A DNA stretch of 64,000 nucleotides from Castanea sativa (GCF_040712315.1 NC_134024.1:25866658-25930657), one strand, 5' to 3'; positions 46,736 to 57,871 are shown, counted from the stretch's first letter. A program made the numbers and translations. The notes: a model not told the origin generated them from the sequence alone.

Positions 46736-47194
46736 TAGTGAGTCCTAGAGGAGAAGGAGTTCGTGGATTTGGAGTTTGTACACGGTTGTGTGAGTAAGTT
46801 ACTACTTGGGGTAGCAATAGATTGAGGGTTAAATCTGATTGTAAAACTTCAATTTTCTTATAGTGAATTTGCTTTACCTTAAGGATTGCTAGGTCAAATA
46901 CTCTTCAAATTTTTACCTTGAGATGGTTCGTTTTATTGGTATTCCTAGGTCATCATATTGTTGTGTTATTTACTTTTTTGCTGTTGTGCATGATATGATT
47001 TATTATTCTTTAACCTAAATCTAAAAAATTAACCTAAGTAATCACTTGGTTAATATATTAGGTTAAACAATTTGCTTTAAGAGGTCTAAACAGACAAACA
47101 AGGTATATAAAAGTGTAGGTGTAATATGTATGAATGACCTTACTATGGAAGTAAAAGAAAGAAGAGAAAATTTTAAATAAATAAAAAAGTTAGG

Positions 47195-47780
47195 GGCTCG
47201 CTCAAAGTCCTCTCAATCAAGGCCAGTGCCTCACGAGTGTGAGAAATTTTAATCAGATAGATCAGAAAATACCCAGTGCCGATTGGCAATTTGTTGAGCC
47301 CGCTTGAGTAAGGTGATACGAGAGTACAAGAGGGGATGAGCTGGTAGGAGCGAGCTCAGGCAAGTGCTCGCTTGACAGCCACTCATGTGAGTTCATAAGG
47401 CTCACACAAGTGAGGTCAGTCTTGCTTGAGTGAGATAGTTACAGTAATTGAAGAATTTGCAGGAAAAGAGAAATTAAGATTTTTTCTCCAACGGCTAGGA
47501 CATGATTTTTAGGGCTTGCACCAACTAATGTTCCTTTTAAAAGGGTACTCTTCATTGTTTATATATTATTGCCACTATATTCAGTTTTTTACAATTTCTT
47601 TTACACCATTAGAGTAAAATTCACAAAATTTTTTGAGTTCGCTATTAGAAGAATTTTGAGTTAGTTGTCTCTTGAAGAAAATTTTCTTGTAACCCTTTAG
47701 TAAACTATTTGAATGAGGGCAAATATTGTTTTAAAGATTCTTGTGTTCTTTCATTGTTTACTCCATGATCCCCAACAAGT
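47195..47780 (-). repeat. Dispersed repeat family 1, copy 2 (LTR-like)
   Basis: Collinear with 22343-22740 over 47195-47600, extending further right. On the minus strand it begins TGTTGGGGATCATGG at 47780, an LTR-like start. No secure target duplication. It lies in intron 3. Confidence 0.55.
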
Positions 47781-47878
47781 AAAAGATAGCAAAGGAACAG
47801 TGCACAGCCGTGATAACATAAAAACGGCCAAGGTCTAAAGCTAAATAATAATTTACAGAAGCAAGAGAAGTGAGATAC

Positions 47879-47976
47879 CTATCAAGAATAACCCAACTTG
47901 CTTTACTAGCTGCTACCTCTTGGAAAATAACGTGCTTAATTGGAAAACTGGCAGTAACTCTGACTTCAACTTTGAC
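47879..47976 (-). CDS. USP-kinase exon 3 (USP domain)
   Basis: 98 bp reading VKVEVRVTASFPIKHVIFQE then VAASKASWVILD, the C-terminal half of the USP-like fold. Acceptor TTGTTCAG, donor GTATCT. The last two bases (AG) join the first G of exon 4, 17.8 kb away, to give Arg, and the reading WVILDRHLRRDL is the family sequence. This join is what ties both ends of the gene together. Confidence 0.85.
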
Positions 47977-48514
47977 CTGAACAACAAATGAAAATAGTGA
48001 GACATAATAAAGGGAAAATAATAGAGAAGAGGAAACAATATTTTTACTCGTGAAAAATCATCTAACAAAGTCTATGTACACACTTTCTAACAAAGTTTAT
48101 AATTTACTGTTATAAATCAGAATAAGTTGAAACATTAAATTTAAAACCCTTAAATGCTTACAATTTTTTTCCTTAGTTTCCTCTTAGAGATTGGATCTCT
48201 TGATTAAGGATAATCCAAAGAGTTCAACTTGATGTAAAACTATCAAAATGGGGATTTAAAGCAATATAAGTCTAGAATCAATAGGATTTTGAGGGCCTTT
48301 CTTTAAGATATTAAGACAGCCACTGAAAGCACAAAAGTCCTCAATTAAAAAGAAAAATAGTTATTTTCATCCTGTTAATTCCTTTAAGAGACAGAAAGAA
48401 TGAAGGATGAGAAAGTGTCTGAATGTTTCTGTCTTTTCATCAGGGAAAAGGAAATTAAAAGGAGACTAGACTCTGAAATGAAGATTTTCTTGAACATTTT
48501 TTAATGTATTACTG

Positions 48515-48517
<3 letters not shown>

Positions 48518-48562
<45 letters not shown>

Positions 48563-48576
48563 CTCTCTCTTTCTCA
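48518..48576. repeat. (AT)n(CT)n microsatellite in intron 2
   Basis: About 20 AT units followed by CT units. Confidence 0.93.
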
Positions 48577-49025
48577 CTGAGACATTGATTAGTTTTTCCT
48601 CATTTGTAATCAGTATATCCCAATAGTCAAGAATGCAAGCAACGAAATGCATATTTTATACATGACATTTAATCTCAAGGATGTAAAAATCCTAAAATTC
48701 AATATTATGTTCCTTTTTTAAGAGATGCAACAACACTGAAAAACTCCTGGTGTTGTAAGCATTTGATAGAAATGTAGTTTCAAAGCTTTAACTGACTTTA
48801 ATTTTTAAATCCTAGATTAAGATTCTAGGTATCAATCCCAAGTTCAGAGTATCATAAATATGCCAAACTAACCACGTGTTACTATATACATATATAAGTC
48901 CCCGGTAAGATCATTTAGTCCTATAATAATTACAAAAGTAAAGTTTCATGCTTTCCATGTTCATAGTGATGCATCTTCTTTCCATATAGTGAACAATATG
49001 ATTATTTATGTACAGAATATATTGC

Positions 49026-49144
49026 CCCTTGATCTTGACACTTCTCAGCACTTTCCTGGAGCATGTTTACATAAAAATCAATTTTCTTTGAAACTTCTTC
49101 CTCCATTGCTCTAATACTCGTTCCAGCAATAGAATTAGGACGTG
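49026..49144 (-). CDS. USP-kinase exon 2 (USP domain)
   Basis: Acceptor TTCATAG. It reads RPNSIAGTSIRAMEEEVSKK then IDFYVNMLQESAEKCQDQG. The first two bases (CA) complete a codon with the A ending exon 1. The lower boundary is 49026 if the donor is a non-canonical GC (GGG|GCAATA), or 49014 if a GT (GTACAT) 12 bp further is used. Both are phase 0. Family resemblance favours QDQG joining directly to VKVEV. Confidence 0.78.
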
Positions 49145-50924
49145 CTATGAATTGGATAACCACTATGTCAACCCAATAAAGAAAAGGCATACAGTGAGTT
49201 GTAGACCAACATAGTAAGCAATTAAATATTGGTTAGAGTTTTGCACATGATAGTTTCAGTTATGCATTTATGTACCAACTAATAGCAGTGTACACACACA
49301 GACATATTAGTGAGTTAATGTTGAACCCAAAGGGTACCATTCTGATCATAATGGTGATGCGCTGCTTCCAGAGGAAAACCATCTCAAAGAGACCTAAACT
49401 AAATTTATGGCTAAAGGGGTGCCATGTCTCAACCTAATCACAGGTATGAAGATGAAGCATTACCTAAATTTTATGATCAGGGGGAAGATGTTAGAAAAAA
49501 AATTGTTTTTGAAAGCTTGCAACTTTGTAATTCAAAAAATAAAAATGTGTATCTGTGAAATTTTTTTTCTTTCTATATATATATATATATATATAGGGCC
49601 AAACATATTGCTTGTCCTTAGTAAAAAAATAAAACGTTTGCTATCTTTTAAAACTTTAAATGATAATAATAATAATATATATATATATATATTAATTATA
49701 TAAACCGGTCAAATCTTTATGTACATTGAGAACAAAAAAAGAAAGATCATAATGCCAAGCATTTAATGGCCCATTAATATTACAATAACTTTTCAAAAGT
49801 TTTCTCTCTGAATTTATGTTACAAAAATTGCTAGTTGTTATTCTGTCGTATACTCACAAAAAGATTACTAGTTGTTTGACCACTTTCCATTAAGCCAAAT
49901 AGTAAATATTTGTGTATATATGGTAACTTATTATTACATAAAATAATTCAGTAATAGCTGTACATTTAAGTGCTGCAAAATCTTGCATATATAACGTTAT
50001 TATGTCATATTTAAATAAGAACATTTGAATACAAAACGTTTAGAATGTAAAGTATACTAAAAGCTAGCAATATATGGTATTAAAATTCACATTAATTTTC
50101 AGAGATTTCCTAATTAAAACCATTGAAATTAGCTATTGAAATTTTGAATTATATTTGAATTTTTAAAATTTAGCAATTAATGTATCTGACATAAATGAGT
50201 AAAATAAATATGATAATTTTTATAAAAATATCCAACACTATGAGGCACACAAGATCACTATATTTCAGATTTCTTGGTATATAATAAATTAATTTTCAAA
50301 TCAAAATCACCCATCATTGAACCCATAAGACCTCAAGAGTGCACACACTGTGCTGCTATTCGGCGTGTCCACATGCATACACAGAAGACTATGATTATGT
50401 AATGCTTCTATTCAGTTTCTAATTGTTCAACTTTGATTTTCTGCGAAGTACTTGGCCGACATAAGATCGAATCTAGAAACCTAGACAAGAACCTCCATGC
50501 CAAAACAGAGAGATATCAAGCAAGAAGAACCATGACAACTAATGATTTAATTTGTACTATGCAACGACAAGCTGCACTCAAGCATTGAGTGTCTCTTCTT
50601 CATTCTAGTAGCCATTGAAGGCTTGTAAGGTGAGCAAGTATAAGACCACACGAAATATTTATAAGGTGAGCCAGTATTGCACAGGAAAACAAATGTTCAG
50701 TATCTTAGGTCCTAGTTAACCTAAACCCAGTCAAAAACTATTCAGTCTGTATGATATTCTAATATTTTGAAACAGGTACAATCTCATTAGACAGATGAAA
50801 ATGAACATTGAGGAATCAACATGTATTACAAAAAGCATCCAAAACCATGTCTTCAAGGCATAAGCTCCTAACACTGAGTAAGTAACCATTGTGATTCCAC
50901 AAAAACAATTCATCAAATACTTAC
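49145..50924. other. Intron 1 of the USP-kinase gene
   Basis: Donor GTAAGT at 50924-50919, acceptor at 49145-49146. AT-rich with TA tracts at 49576-49597 and 49674-49692. No other gene seen. Confidence 0.6.
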
Positions 50925-50945
50925 TGGGGTGCTTGACCTTATGAA
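50925..50945 (-). CDS. USP-kinase exon 1, 3' piece (after the hAT insertion)
   Basis: After the duplicated TTCATAAG, the exon continues VKHP and a first base A, then donor GTAAGT. Removing the hAT element and one target copy restores GVLHKVKHP in one frame and gives phase 1, as exon 2 needs. Confidence 0.8.
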
Positions 50946-52968
50946 GGGGTGGAGCCACGTTGCCCCTAGGGGGAGCCGTGGCCCCTGCAAAAAAAGAAAA
51001 AAAGAAAAAAAAAAGTCCACTAGCTTATGAACAAATTTTAATTGGACCCCCAATCATGTACATCCGCCCCCCCCCCCCCCCATGCATTTCTGTTCAATAC
51101 TTCAATTCACTCCCAGGCACCATCTCCAAGTTTCAATTGTAGGCCTATTTATGCTCTAATAAAACAAAACATGGCCCACAGCTCACTTATATTTAAATAC
51201 CAAAGCACTACCCAACAAAACATCACTTTATCACCATTCTCCAACTCAAAATCAGAAGCTTCCTAACCCTTTCTTTTGTTTCTCTTTTTACTATTTTCTT
51301 GTCTACTAACCTATGCACACGCTAGACCTAGACGCCACTGCCCACTCCACTAGTTCCAGCAGCCCCTAAACAAACAAAACCCCCAGCTCAGCTCAGCCCT
51401 CCTCTCAAACTCAGTCCTCACAATCCCAAAAAAATAACTGACCATTATTTTCTTTCTTCTTGCTTTCTTAAAATAAATCATTCAGAGCAGAGGCGTAGCC
51501 AGAGGGTGAGTTTTCAGTTTCTGCTTCATCTTTTTTTAGTGTTTTTTTTTCCTCAACTATCTACACTTAAATATTCACATGCTCTTTAATTTTTGATAGA
51601 TTTTTAGAGAAATATATGGTTGAAGGCATGGGCATGAGGAGGTTGTTTGCGATGACTGATGAGTCTTGAAGGGAAGATAAAGTTTGCACTTTGTGAAGAT
51701 AAAGTTTCTAAGGTAATTTTTTTTTTGATTTATTACCTATTTTTTATTAGTTAGATATCATGTGGCAATGGGTGTTGACCGTTGTTAAATTGTTTGGTTT
51801 ATGCTGTGTACGTGTGTTTTTGATTTTTGCTTTTGTTAGTTTAATTTTTGCTTTTGTTTGAGGGGTTATTCTTAATTAAAAGAAATTAAAATACAGGAAA
51901 ATTTTAATAGTAGGAATGATGATGGGTTGACTATTTAAATTATAGTGGAAATTTTGTTTTTCCTTGAGTATGAATAACATCAAAATTATAACTAAGTAAA
52001 AATTTCTAATTAAAATTTTATTTTTTAAAGTTCTTTTCAAGTTAATTTTTGAGTCATATTCTTAAAGCTAATAGAATTATGAGCAAACAAAAAACAATTG
52101 ATGCATTCTTTAAGAAAAAAGATGTTAGCAATTCAGAAATTAGGATAAAATGCTCGTTACACTAAAGCTCGAGGTAGATACCGTCATCAAGATGAAACTT
52201 TGACAACAATAGAACATCATTTAAGAATTGACATATTTACAGTTGCAATAGATTTTTAATTGCAGGAATTGAATAGTAGATTTTGTAAGCTAACAGCAGA
52301 TCTTCTCACTCTTAGTTCAGCATTAAATCCTATGGATGCTTTTAGATCATTCAAAATTGGTGATATTTGCAATTTGGTTGAAAATTATTATCCTCAAGAT
52401 TTCACTGAGTAGGAAATGTCTTTTGAAGCATCAATTGCAACATTATGAGCTTGATGTGACAATATGGGTACAATATATGTACAATATTTGAGCTATGTAG
52501 GGGATTAGAAATTTTAGGGAAGTCTAAATTCTATCATTTAATTGATAGATTGATTCGTCTTGTGTTGACTCTTCCAGTTTCTACAGCAACTACAAAACGA
52601 GTTTTTTCAGCTATGAAACTATTAAAAACAAGACTTCGCAATAGAATGGAGGATGAATTTTTAGCAAATAATATGATAGTTTATATAGAAAAGGAAATTG
52701 CTGGGAATTTCACCATGGAAATGATTATGGATAAATTCTATTCCATGAAAAATTGTCGTCAGACATGATTTTGATGTGAAATGTTTTTTTTTTTTGTGTG
52801 TGGATATTTTTGTATATGTTTATAGTGAACTAGACAATTTTTGTATGTTCATTAATGTTTAAGATATATCAAAATTGAAATTTCATATTCAATAGACTTA
52901 TGATTTATGTTTTTTATATCAATACTTCGAATCGGCCCCCCATGTAAAAATTTTTGGCTACGCCCTTG
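50946..52968 (+). mobile_element. hAT-superfamily transposon inserted in exon 1 of the USP-kinase gene
   Basis: 2023 bp flanked by a perfect 8-bp duplication CTTATGAA (50938-50945 and 52969-52976), the hAT target size. The left end reads GGGGTGGAGCCACG; the right end reversed reads CAAGGGCGTAGCCA. A transposase remnant with the hAT dimerisation region lies inside. A second end-like sequence, CAGAGGCGTAGCCAGAGGG, occurs at 51491, so two related elements may be nested. A run of C (51066-51081) lies near the left end. Confidence 0.9.
52079..52768 (+). pseudogene. hAT transposase remnant (ZMYM1-like type)
   Basis: ATG at 52079 reads MSKQKTIDAFFKKKD, the usual N-terminus of this hAT group. The frame then breaks, and most of the catalytic region is missing. 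From about 52255 pieces resemble the C-terminal half: LNSRFCKLTADLLTLSSALN and FKIGDICNLVENYYPQDFTE followed by a stop. The open part (52550-52768) is the hAT dimerisation domain: LVLTLPVSTATTKRVFSAMK, then KTRLRNRMEDEFLANNMIVY. It would bind DNA and dimerise if whole. This is a deletion derivative. Confidence 0.85.
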
Positions 52969-53133
52969 CTTATGAAGGACACCTAGCAAGACAAGTGTGT
53001 TGCCTGCGCGGAGAATGCCACCCGCTTTTTGTACGCCGTCAATGGTGAGATTAAGCTCATCTTCGGTACGATCCTTAGTGGCATCAAATGCAAGAACAAC
53101 ATTGAAAGGTCCGACAGGGCTTGGGGTCTCCAT
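52969..53133 (-). CDS. USP-kinase exon 1, 5' piece (start of USP domain)
   Basis: The start is an ATG at 53133 (METPSPVGPFNVVLAFDATK), then DGVQKAGGILRAGNTLVLLG and VLHK: the first beta strand and the GD/N-T-L-VLLGVLH segment of the USP-like fold. The frame stays open somewhat upstream, but this ATG fits family starts. The hAT element interrupts it right after HK. Confidence 0.82.
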
Positions 53134-55242
53134 GTACACAATTGTTCTTAGCAAAACTCAAAAATGGGTCTTGGATAATGGATGTATATGAAGCTAACTA
53201 TAGCTTGTTTCCTTGGTTTGGTAATGATCAGTATGGAAACTATAGAATATGAAGTGAAATGAGTTTATGTTTGAAGAAATTAAGACGGACATGAAAAATC
53301 TAAAAAAAGGTTATCGAAATCAAAACATCGACCTATAGAGTTCGGTATGATGTTTTCGAAAATAAGCGCATTGGTTGATCGAAAAAAGATACGAATGATA
53401 CCAAATGATACTAGGAATTATGCTTGAGGATATTCGAACATGTTGATGTAGAGCATGGCGGGAGATGTTGCCGTCTTAACCTGAGTAATGGCACAGTGAT
53501 GATTCCAATGCATGAACTTCTAGCTATATGCTTCTACATACAGGAATTATGCTTGAGGATATTCTTTAGTTGTATGCTTCAACTTCTTCTAGCTGGTGTT
53601 CAGACATGGTAGTTTGGACACAAATCCTCAGCATCTTCATTATTAAAATAACTGCATCATTCACGAATCTACCAATGTTTTTGAACCACGTGGGCAATAT
53701 GGAACAGTTGCTTGGGACTTGGGACATACATTCTTGGATATACAGTGATAATGGATTATATAGAGGACTTATCAATCATTTGTGACATGAGAAAGAGAGT
53801 GTTGCTCGGAGCAGGAGCATTGGTGAAGTAATGCAACTAATGATGATCTAAGTATATATGTGTATATATACGTGTGAAGTTTCCTCTGGAAAACTTAAAC
53901 CCTAATTTTTGCCCCTTACCTTAAAATAAATTTTAGATGTGGAGTGACCATTATGTCAAAGGTGTGTGGTGGTAGTTCACATGTTATTATTAATTTTTAT
54001 TATCTATTATTGTTAACAACTTGCCACATCATACTGTTGTGAATTGTGTTGAGACTTTAAACTAATCAATATATATAAAATTCAAATAATAATTCCCGTG
54101 AAAAAATTATTCAAAAGGTAAGAAATTTATTTTCTTAGATTCATTGTATCAAGACATTTCTCAAGTGCCACATTATAGATAAGGACTAATTAAAATTTAA
54201 AAGATAAGGACTCTTTATTTTCTTGAGTTCATTATTTCAAGACTTTCCTCTCTCTCACAAAGCATGAAACTTTTCATGTTTTCACTCACCCCTTTTCACC
54301 TCTTGCACTTCTACTACTTTATATACACCTCCCTATAGTATTTCATCTTCATGCCATTGATTAGGTGCTTTTTGGTTTTGTTTTAGCCCTCACAATTTCT
54401 TGGTTTCTTTGTCATTTTTTTTACTACTATTTAGTGTGGTATTGGTATGAGCCTCAACCATAAAAGTAAAAAACGATGATTATTATGGAGTTTTTTTTGT
54501 TGTGAATCAAGATTATCTCAACTTTAGTTGCAATCTTAAGTTTAGTTGCAGCTATTTAGGAATAGTGTGAAACGGTGTACAAATCACAATCGTATTGTTA
54601 GTTCTCTCCATCAAAACTACAATTAGATAGTTCTTCACATAATTTTTATGTTCTTTCTCATGTATCTTTCATGTATAATACTTATCCACCTATATTTTTT
54701 TAATTATGTTTGTAAGTGTTGTAAATTATAATTGTTGTGGTTTGTTAAAATTAGTTTCAAATGATTTAATTTGTTGTTACGGTTTTGATGTATGATTGTA
54801 AGTTAATTAGCGTGCTCTACTTCTCTATATAAAAACAAAGCTCATGTGTAAAATTAATAATACAAGATTAGTTCTCCCATTTTTAACTTATACTTTTCTT
54901 GAATTTTAGAATTCTCTTTGTTTTTTGTTTTTTTTTTTAAGAATATAAAAGCCATATAAGAGGCAATTAAATATTGATAAATGGAAGTGTATTTAGCCAA
55001 TTTTTCTTTATTTGATTACGTTCTCTATATGTTGGTATACAAATAATTTTGTTTCATTTAGATTATGAACAAAGTGTTTGAGATTCGGGTCTTGGGATTT
55101 GGTGGTGAGAATGAAGTGGTTAAGGAAGTGTTCAGTTTTAGAAATAAAGTCTACCATTTATCTAGATGTTGTTTTATTGTTTTAAATATTAAATTTATAA
55201 TATGGTGTAAACTCCTAGAAATTTCTAATAACTATGTAATTA

Positions 55243-55281
<39 letters not shown>

Positions 55282-55466
55282 TAAAGAAAATCCACTCAAT
55301 ACTTGGAAACTACTTCTAGAATAAGGAAAAATTAAAATTACAAAATATGAAATAAGAAAATTAAGTTTCAAAGCATTCAACAATATTATGGGAAACATCA
55401 TTAATACTATATAACAAAATGATTATTATATATGGGTCTTAAAAAAATAAAAATTATTTTCAAATG
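53134..55466. other. Upstream region of the USP-kinase gene
   Basis: Holds the presumed promoter and 5' UTR. A 23-bp direct repeat (AGGAATTATGCTTGAGGATA plus TTC) occurs at about 53412 and 53539. Otherwise AT-rich, with a (TA)n tract at 55250-55279. No gene recognised. Confidence 0.4.
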
Positions 55467-55510
55467 GAATTACCAAGTATCCACGCATCGCGCGAGAAAT
55501 TATCTAGTTG
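55467..55510 (-). repeat. Helitron-like terminus sharing the motif of the intron 3 element
   Basis: The minus strand reads CTCGCGCGATGCGTGGATAC followed by TTGG, parallel to ACGCGCG-GGATACTTG at 30259-30290. The rest of an element could not be delimited. Confidence 0.3.
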
Positions 55511-56191
55511 TCTTAATTATTATTGCATACGCTAAATTATACGTTGCCGTATACACACAAACTAAAATCATCTTTCCAAAACATGATTTCAGTTATAAAT
55601 TTCAAAATGGTGAAATCGTATTTTAAAAACACAATTTAACAATTATAATTGAGCGATTTCAAATACGTGTCTCGTATATATATAATTTGTAACTATCATG
55701 ACTCATTGACAAGAGCACCTCAAGACCTTAGCCCTGCCTTGGCAGCATGGCTCGAGACCCCAAATAAGAAAAAGCAAAGTGGTCTAGAAAAAAAATGAAT
55801 AATTGGTATTATAAATATAATTAATTAATAAATAAAATTTTACACTCTCCTTCCTATCCTTAAGAAAACATTTAAAATATTTAGCCAATAAAAATCAATC
55901 TCAATTGAAAGCCTAAATTGTGTAATTAAAAAATGTTGTGAGTATGTCAAATCATCATTCATGACTAATATAACCTAACAATTTGAGGCTTAATTTTTTT
56001 TTTTTTTTTTTAATGTTAGTATCCCACTCAATAAATTGCTAGCACAATCCATTTGATCTCTCACACAACAAAACACTAAATAATCTCTTTCTTAACATCA
56101 AAATTAATATTGGAAATTAAATTTCATTTTTTGTTCACCATGCATCTTGCCAAAGAAAAAGTAAAACTCTTTTTCTTTTCTTTTCTTTTTT
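55511..56191. other. AT-rich spacer
   Basis: Poly-T tracts near 55990-56010 and 56170-56192. No gene seen. Confidence 0.45.
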
Positions 56192-57857
56192 TGTACGTTT
56201 TCAGAACCCTTAAAACACAAGTTTCTTAACTTAGTTATTTAGCCAAGTGATTAACTTAGGTAAATTATTCAAATCTAGGTTAAAACAATAACAATCTGTT
56301 GGGTTTAAATGTATTAGAACTTCAATTTGTAATGTTGGCAAACCATAATCAAAACGTTTAGTCTTGTTTTATACTTTCTCAAAGTATGTTTATGTTGTAA
56401 AGTTAGAATTGAGTGTTCTGTAGAATTTACTGTGTAAATCTGCTTGGCTCGATCGATCGAAAATTAGACTCGATCGATCGAAGCTTGTGCAGGTTGTTTT
56501 TCTGCAAAATTTTCCAACTCAGTTCAAGCTCGTTTTACGTGTAGGATTTTATGTTTTACTTTAGGTATAAAAGAAAAAACCCTAGCCACATTTTATGGAT
56601 GCTCTTTATGCTGTGTGTGTGAATCTCTTGTGAAATCTAGAGGTGTTTGCCTTCACATACACTTAGGGTTATCAAGATCTAGATTGATGTCAAGAGCTTG
56701 GTGATCAATTCAGTTGCAGATTCAAGAGCTTAAAGATATACATGGCGGGAGCGCTTGTGCTTGCTGGGAATTCAAGAAAGAAGTAGTCCATGAATTCGAA
56801 ACTGTCACGTGGTCGTGGTAGTAAGTTTCCTACTTGAGGTAACAATAGGATGTTAGTGGTCTAAGTCGCTATTGTGTAAACTTCAATTCTTTCATAGTGG
56901 ATTCAGTTTTACCTTCAGGATAGATAGGTTAAATCCTCCCTAAGTTTTTTACTGATTTGGTTTTCCTGGGTTATCATATTGTTGTGTTCTTTATTTTCTG
57001 CAATTTACAATGATATAATTTATATGTGTTAACCTATATCTACATAATTTACCTAAGTTAATCACTTGGCTAAATAACTAAGTTAATCTGGTTGTGTGTA
57101 AGGGGTCTAAAAACGTACACAATCATATCATGTAAAGCAGTGCGAAAAAATAAAGAACACACAATATGATAACCCAAGAAAACCAAACCAGTATAAAATC
57201 TATGGAGGATTTAACTTAGCCATCCTTAAAGTAAAACGAGATCCACTATGAAAGAATTGAAGTTTTACAATAGCCACTTAGACCACTAACATCCTATTGT
57301 TACCTCGAGTAGAAAACTTACTACCACAACCACGTGACAACTCCGAGTCCACAGACTGCTTCTTTCTCAGATCTACAGCATCCACAAGTACACCACTTGT
57401 ATTTCTTGAAGTTCTTTATACAGCAACTGAAACGATCACCAAGTTCTCGACATCAATCTCGATCTTGATAATCCTAAGTATGTATGAAGGCTAACACCTT
57501 TAGATCTCACAAGAGATTCACACACACAGCATAAACAACAACACTAAAACATGGCTAGGGTTTTTCCTTTTATACTTAAGCCAAGACATAAAATCCTACA
57601 CATCAAACGGGCTTGGGCTGAGTTGGAAAATTCTGCAGAAAAACAATCTGCATGAGCTTCGATCGATCGAGTCTAATTTTCGATCGATCAAGCCTTGCAG
57701 ATTTACATAATAAATCTTGTAGTACACTCGATTCCAACTATACAAATAAATATACTTTGAGCAGCTTAATTCTAGACTCTATGTTTGGATCATGGTTTGC
57801 CAATATTACATATTGAAGTTCTAATACAATTAGATCCTAAATCCTTAGAATCCAACA
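56192..57857 (-). repeat. 3' LTR of copy B, split by a solo LTR
   Basis: The pieces 56192-56296 and 57125-57857 together give about 838 bp and match the 5' LTR at 63479 onward. On the minus strand it starts TGTTGGATTC and ends ACGTACA. Confidence 0.92.
56297..57119 (+). mobile_element. Solo LTR of the same family, inserted in the copy B 3' LTR
   Basis: 823 bp from TGTTGGGTTT to AACGTACA with a perfect 5-bp duplication CAATC (56292-56296 and 57120-57124). It is opposite in orientation to its host LTR, giving an inverted repeat with arms of about 730-820 bp and a 5-bp centre. It has a TATAAAAG box (56566-56573) and paired TCGATCGATCGA palindromes (56451-56482). Confidence 0.93.
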
Positions 57858-57871
57858 AACTCCCCCTTTGG
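57858..57871 (-). promoter_or_regulatory. Polypurine tract of copy B
   Basis: The minus strand reads CCAAAGGGGGAGTT immediately before the 3' LTR. Confidence 0.85.

Larger units (their letters stand above)
39829..46740. mobile_element. CACTA (En/Spm-type) DNA transposon, non-autonomous, nested in an LTR
   Basis: 6912 bp starting CACTACAAAAAAATCG and ending CCATTTTTTTGTAGTG, the classic terminal repeats. It has a 3-bp target duplication AGT (39826-39828 and 46741-46743). Subterminal arrays of short palindromes lie at both ends. I found no TNP2-like transposase or TNPA-like gene inside. The interior instead has a 5'UTR-like leader with a CT tract, an exon-like fragment with splice sites, and an internal three-copy repeat. 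Consistent with a Pack-type, gene-fragment-carrying element mobilised in trans. Confidence 0.95.
33371..47100 (+). mobile_element. Non-autonomous LTR retrotransposon, copy A (gag plus accessory ORF, no pol)
   Basis: LTRs at 33371-34250 and 39304-47100 (the latter split by a CACTA element) with a perfect 5-bp target duplication AGGTA (33366-33370 and 47101-47105). Without the CACTA it is about 6.8 kb, with LTRs of 880 and 882 bp. Inside are a primer site (34257-34270), a decayed gag, about 2 kb of non-coding DNA, an accessory gene and a polypurine tract. No protease, integrase, RT or RNase H motif is present. It sits in intron 3 of the USP-kinase gene, in the opposite orientation. Gag is of the copia-type (UBN2-like) style. 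Confidence 0.92.
39304..47100 (+). repeat. 3' LTR of copy A, split by the CACTA element
   Basis: The left part 39304-39828 and the right part 46744-47100 together match the 5' LTR. The break is at AGT, duplicated on both sides of the CACTA insertion. Confidence 0.93.
24871..53133 (-). pseudogene. USP-like domain plus protein kinase gene, split by transposons
   Basis: A plant receptor-like cytosolic kinase with an N-terminal adenine-nucleotide-hydrolase-like (universal stress protein) domain, resembling the 'inactive protein kinase SELMODRAFT_444075-like' group. Ten exons are recognisable, all minus strand: 53133-52969 plus 50945-50925, 49144-49026, 47976-47879, 30070-~29637, 27665-27213, 27073-26913, 25934-25861, 25752-25605, 25440-25291 and 24948-24871. 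Splice phases agree at every junction except exon 4/5. The kinase keeps the Gly-rich loop, the AAK lysine, HRD with Asp, DFG and APE, so it is not visibly inactive. An hAT element interrupts exon 1, and exon 4 has a frameshift. It may be a pseudogene or a disrupted allele. Confidence 0.82.

Noticed and set aside
46254..46817. Overlapping frames with repeated YTSAFESAGIG-type words
   Set aside because: They translate the CACTA subterminal palindromes; the periodicity comes from the DNA repeat.
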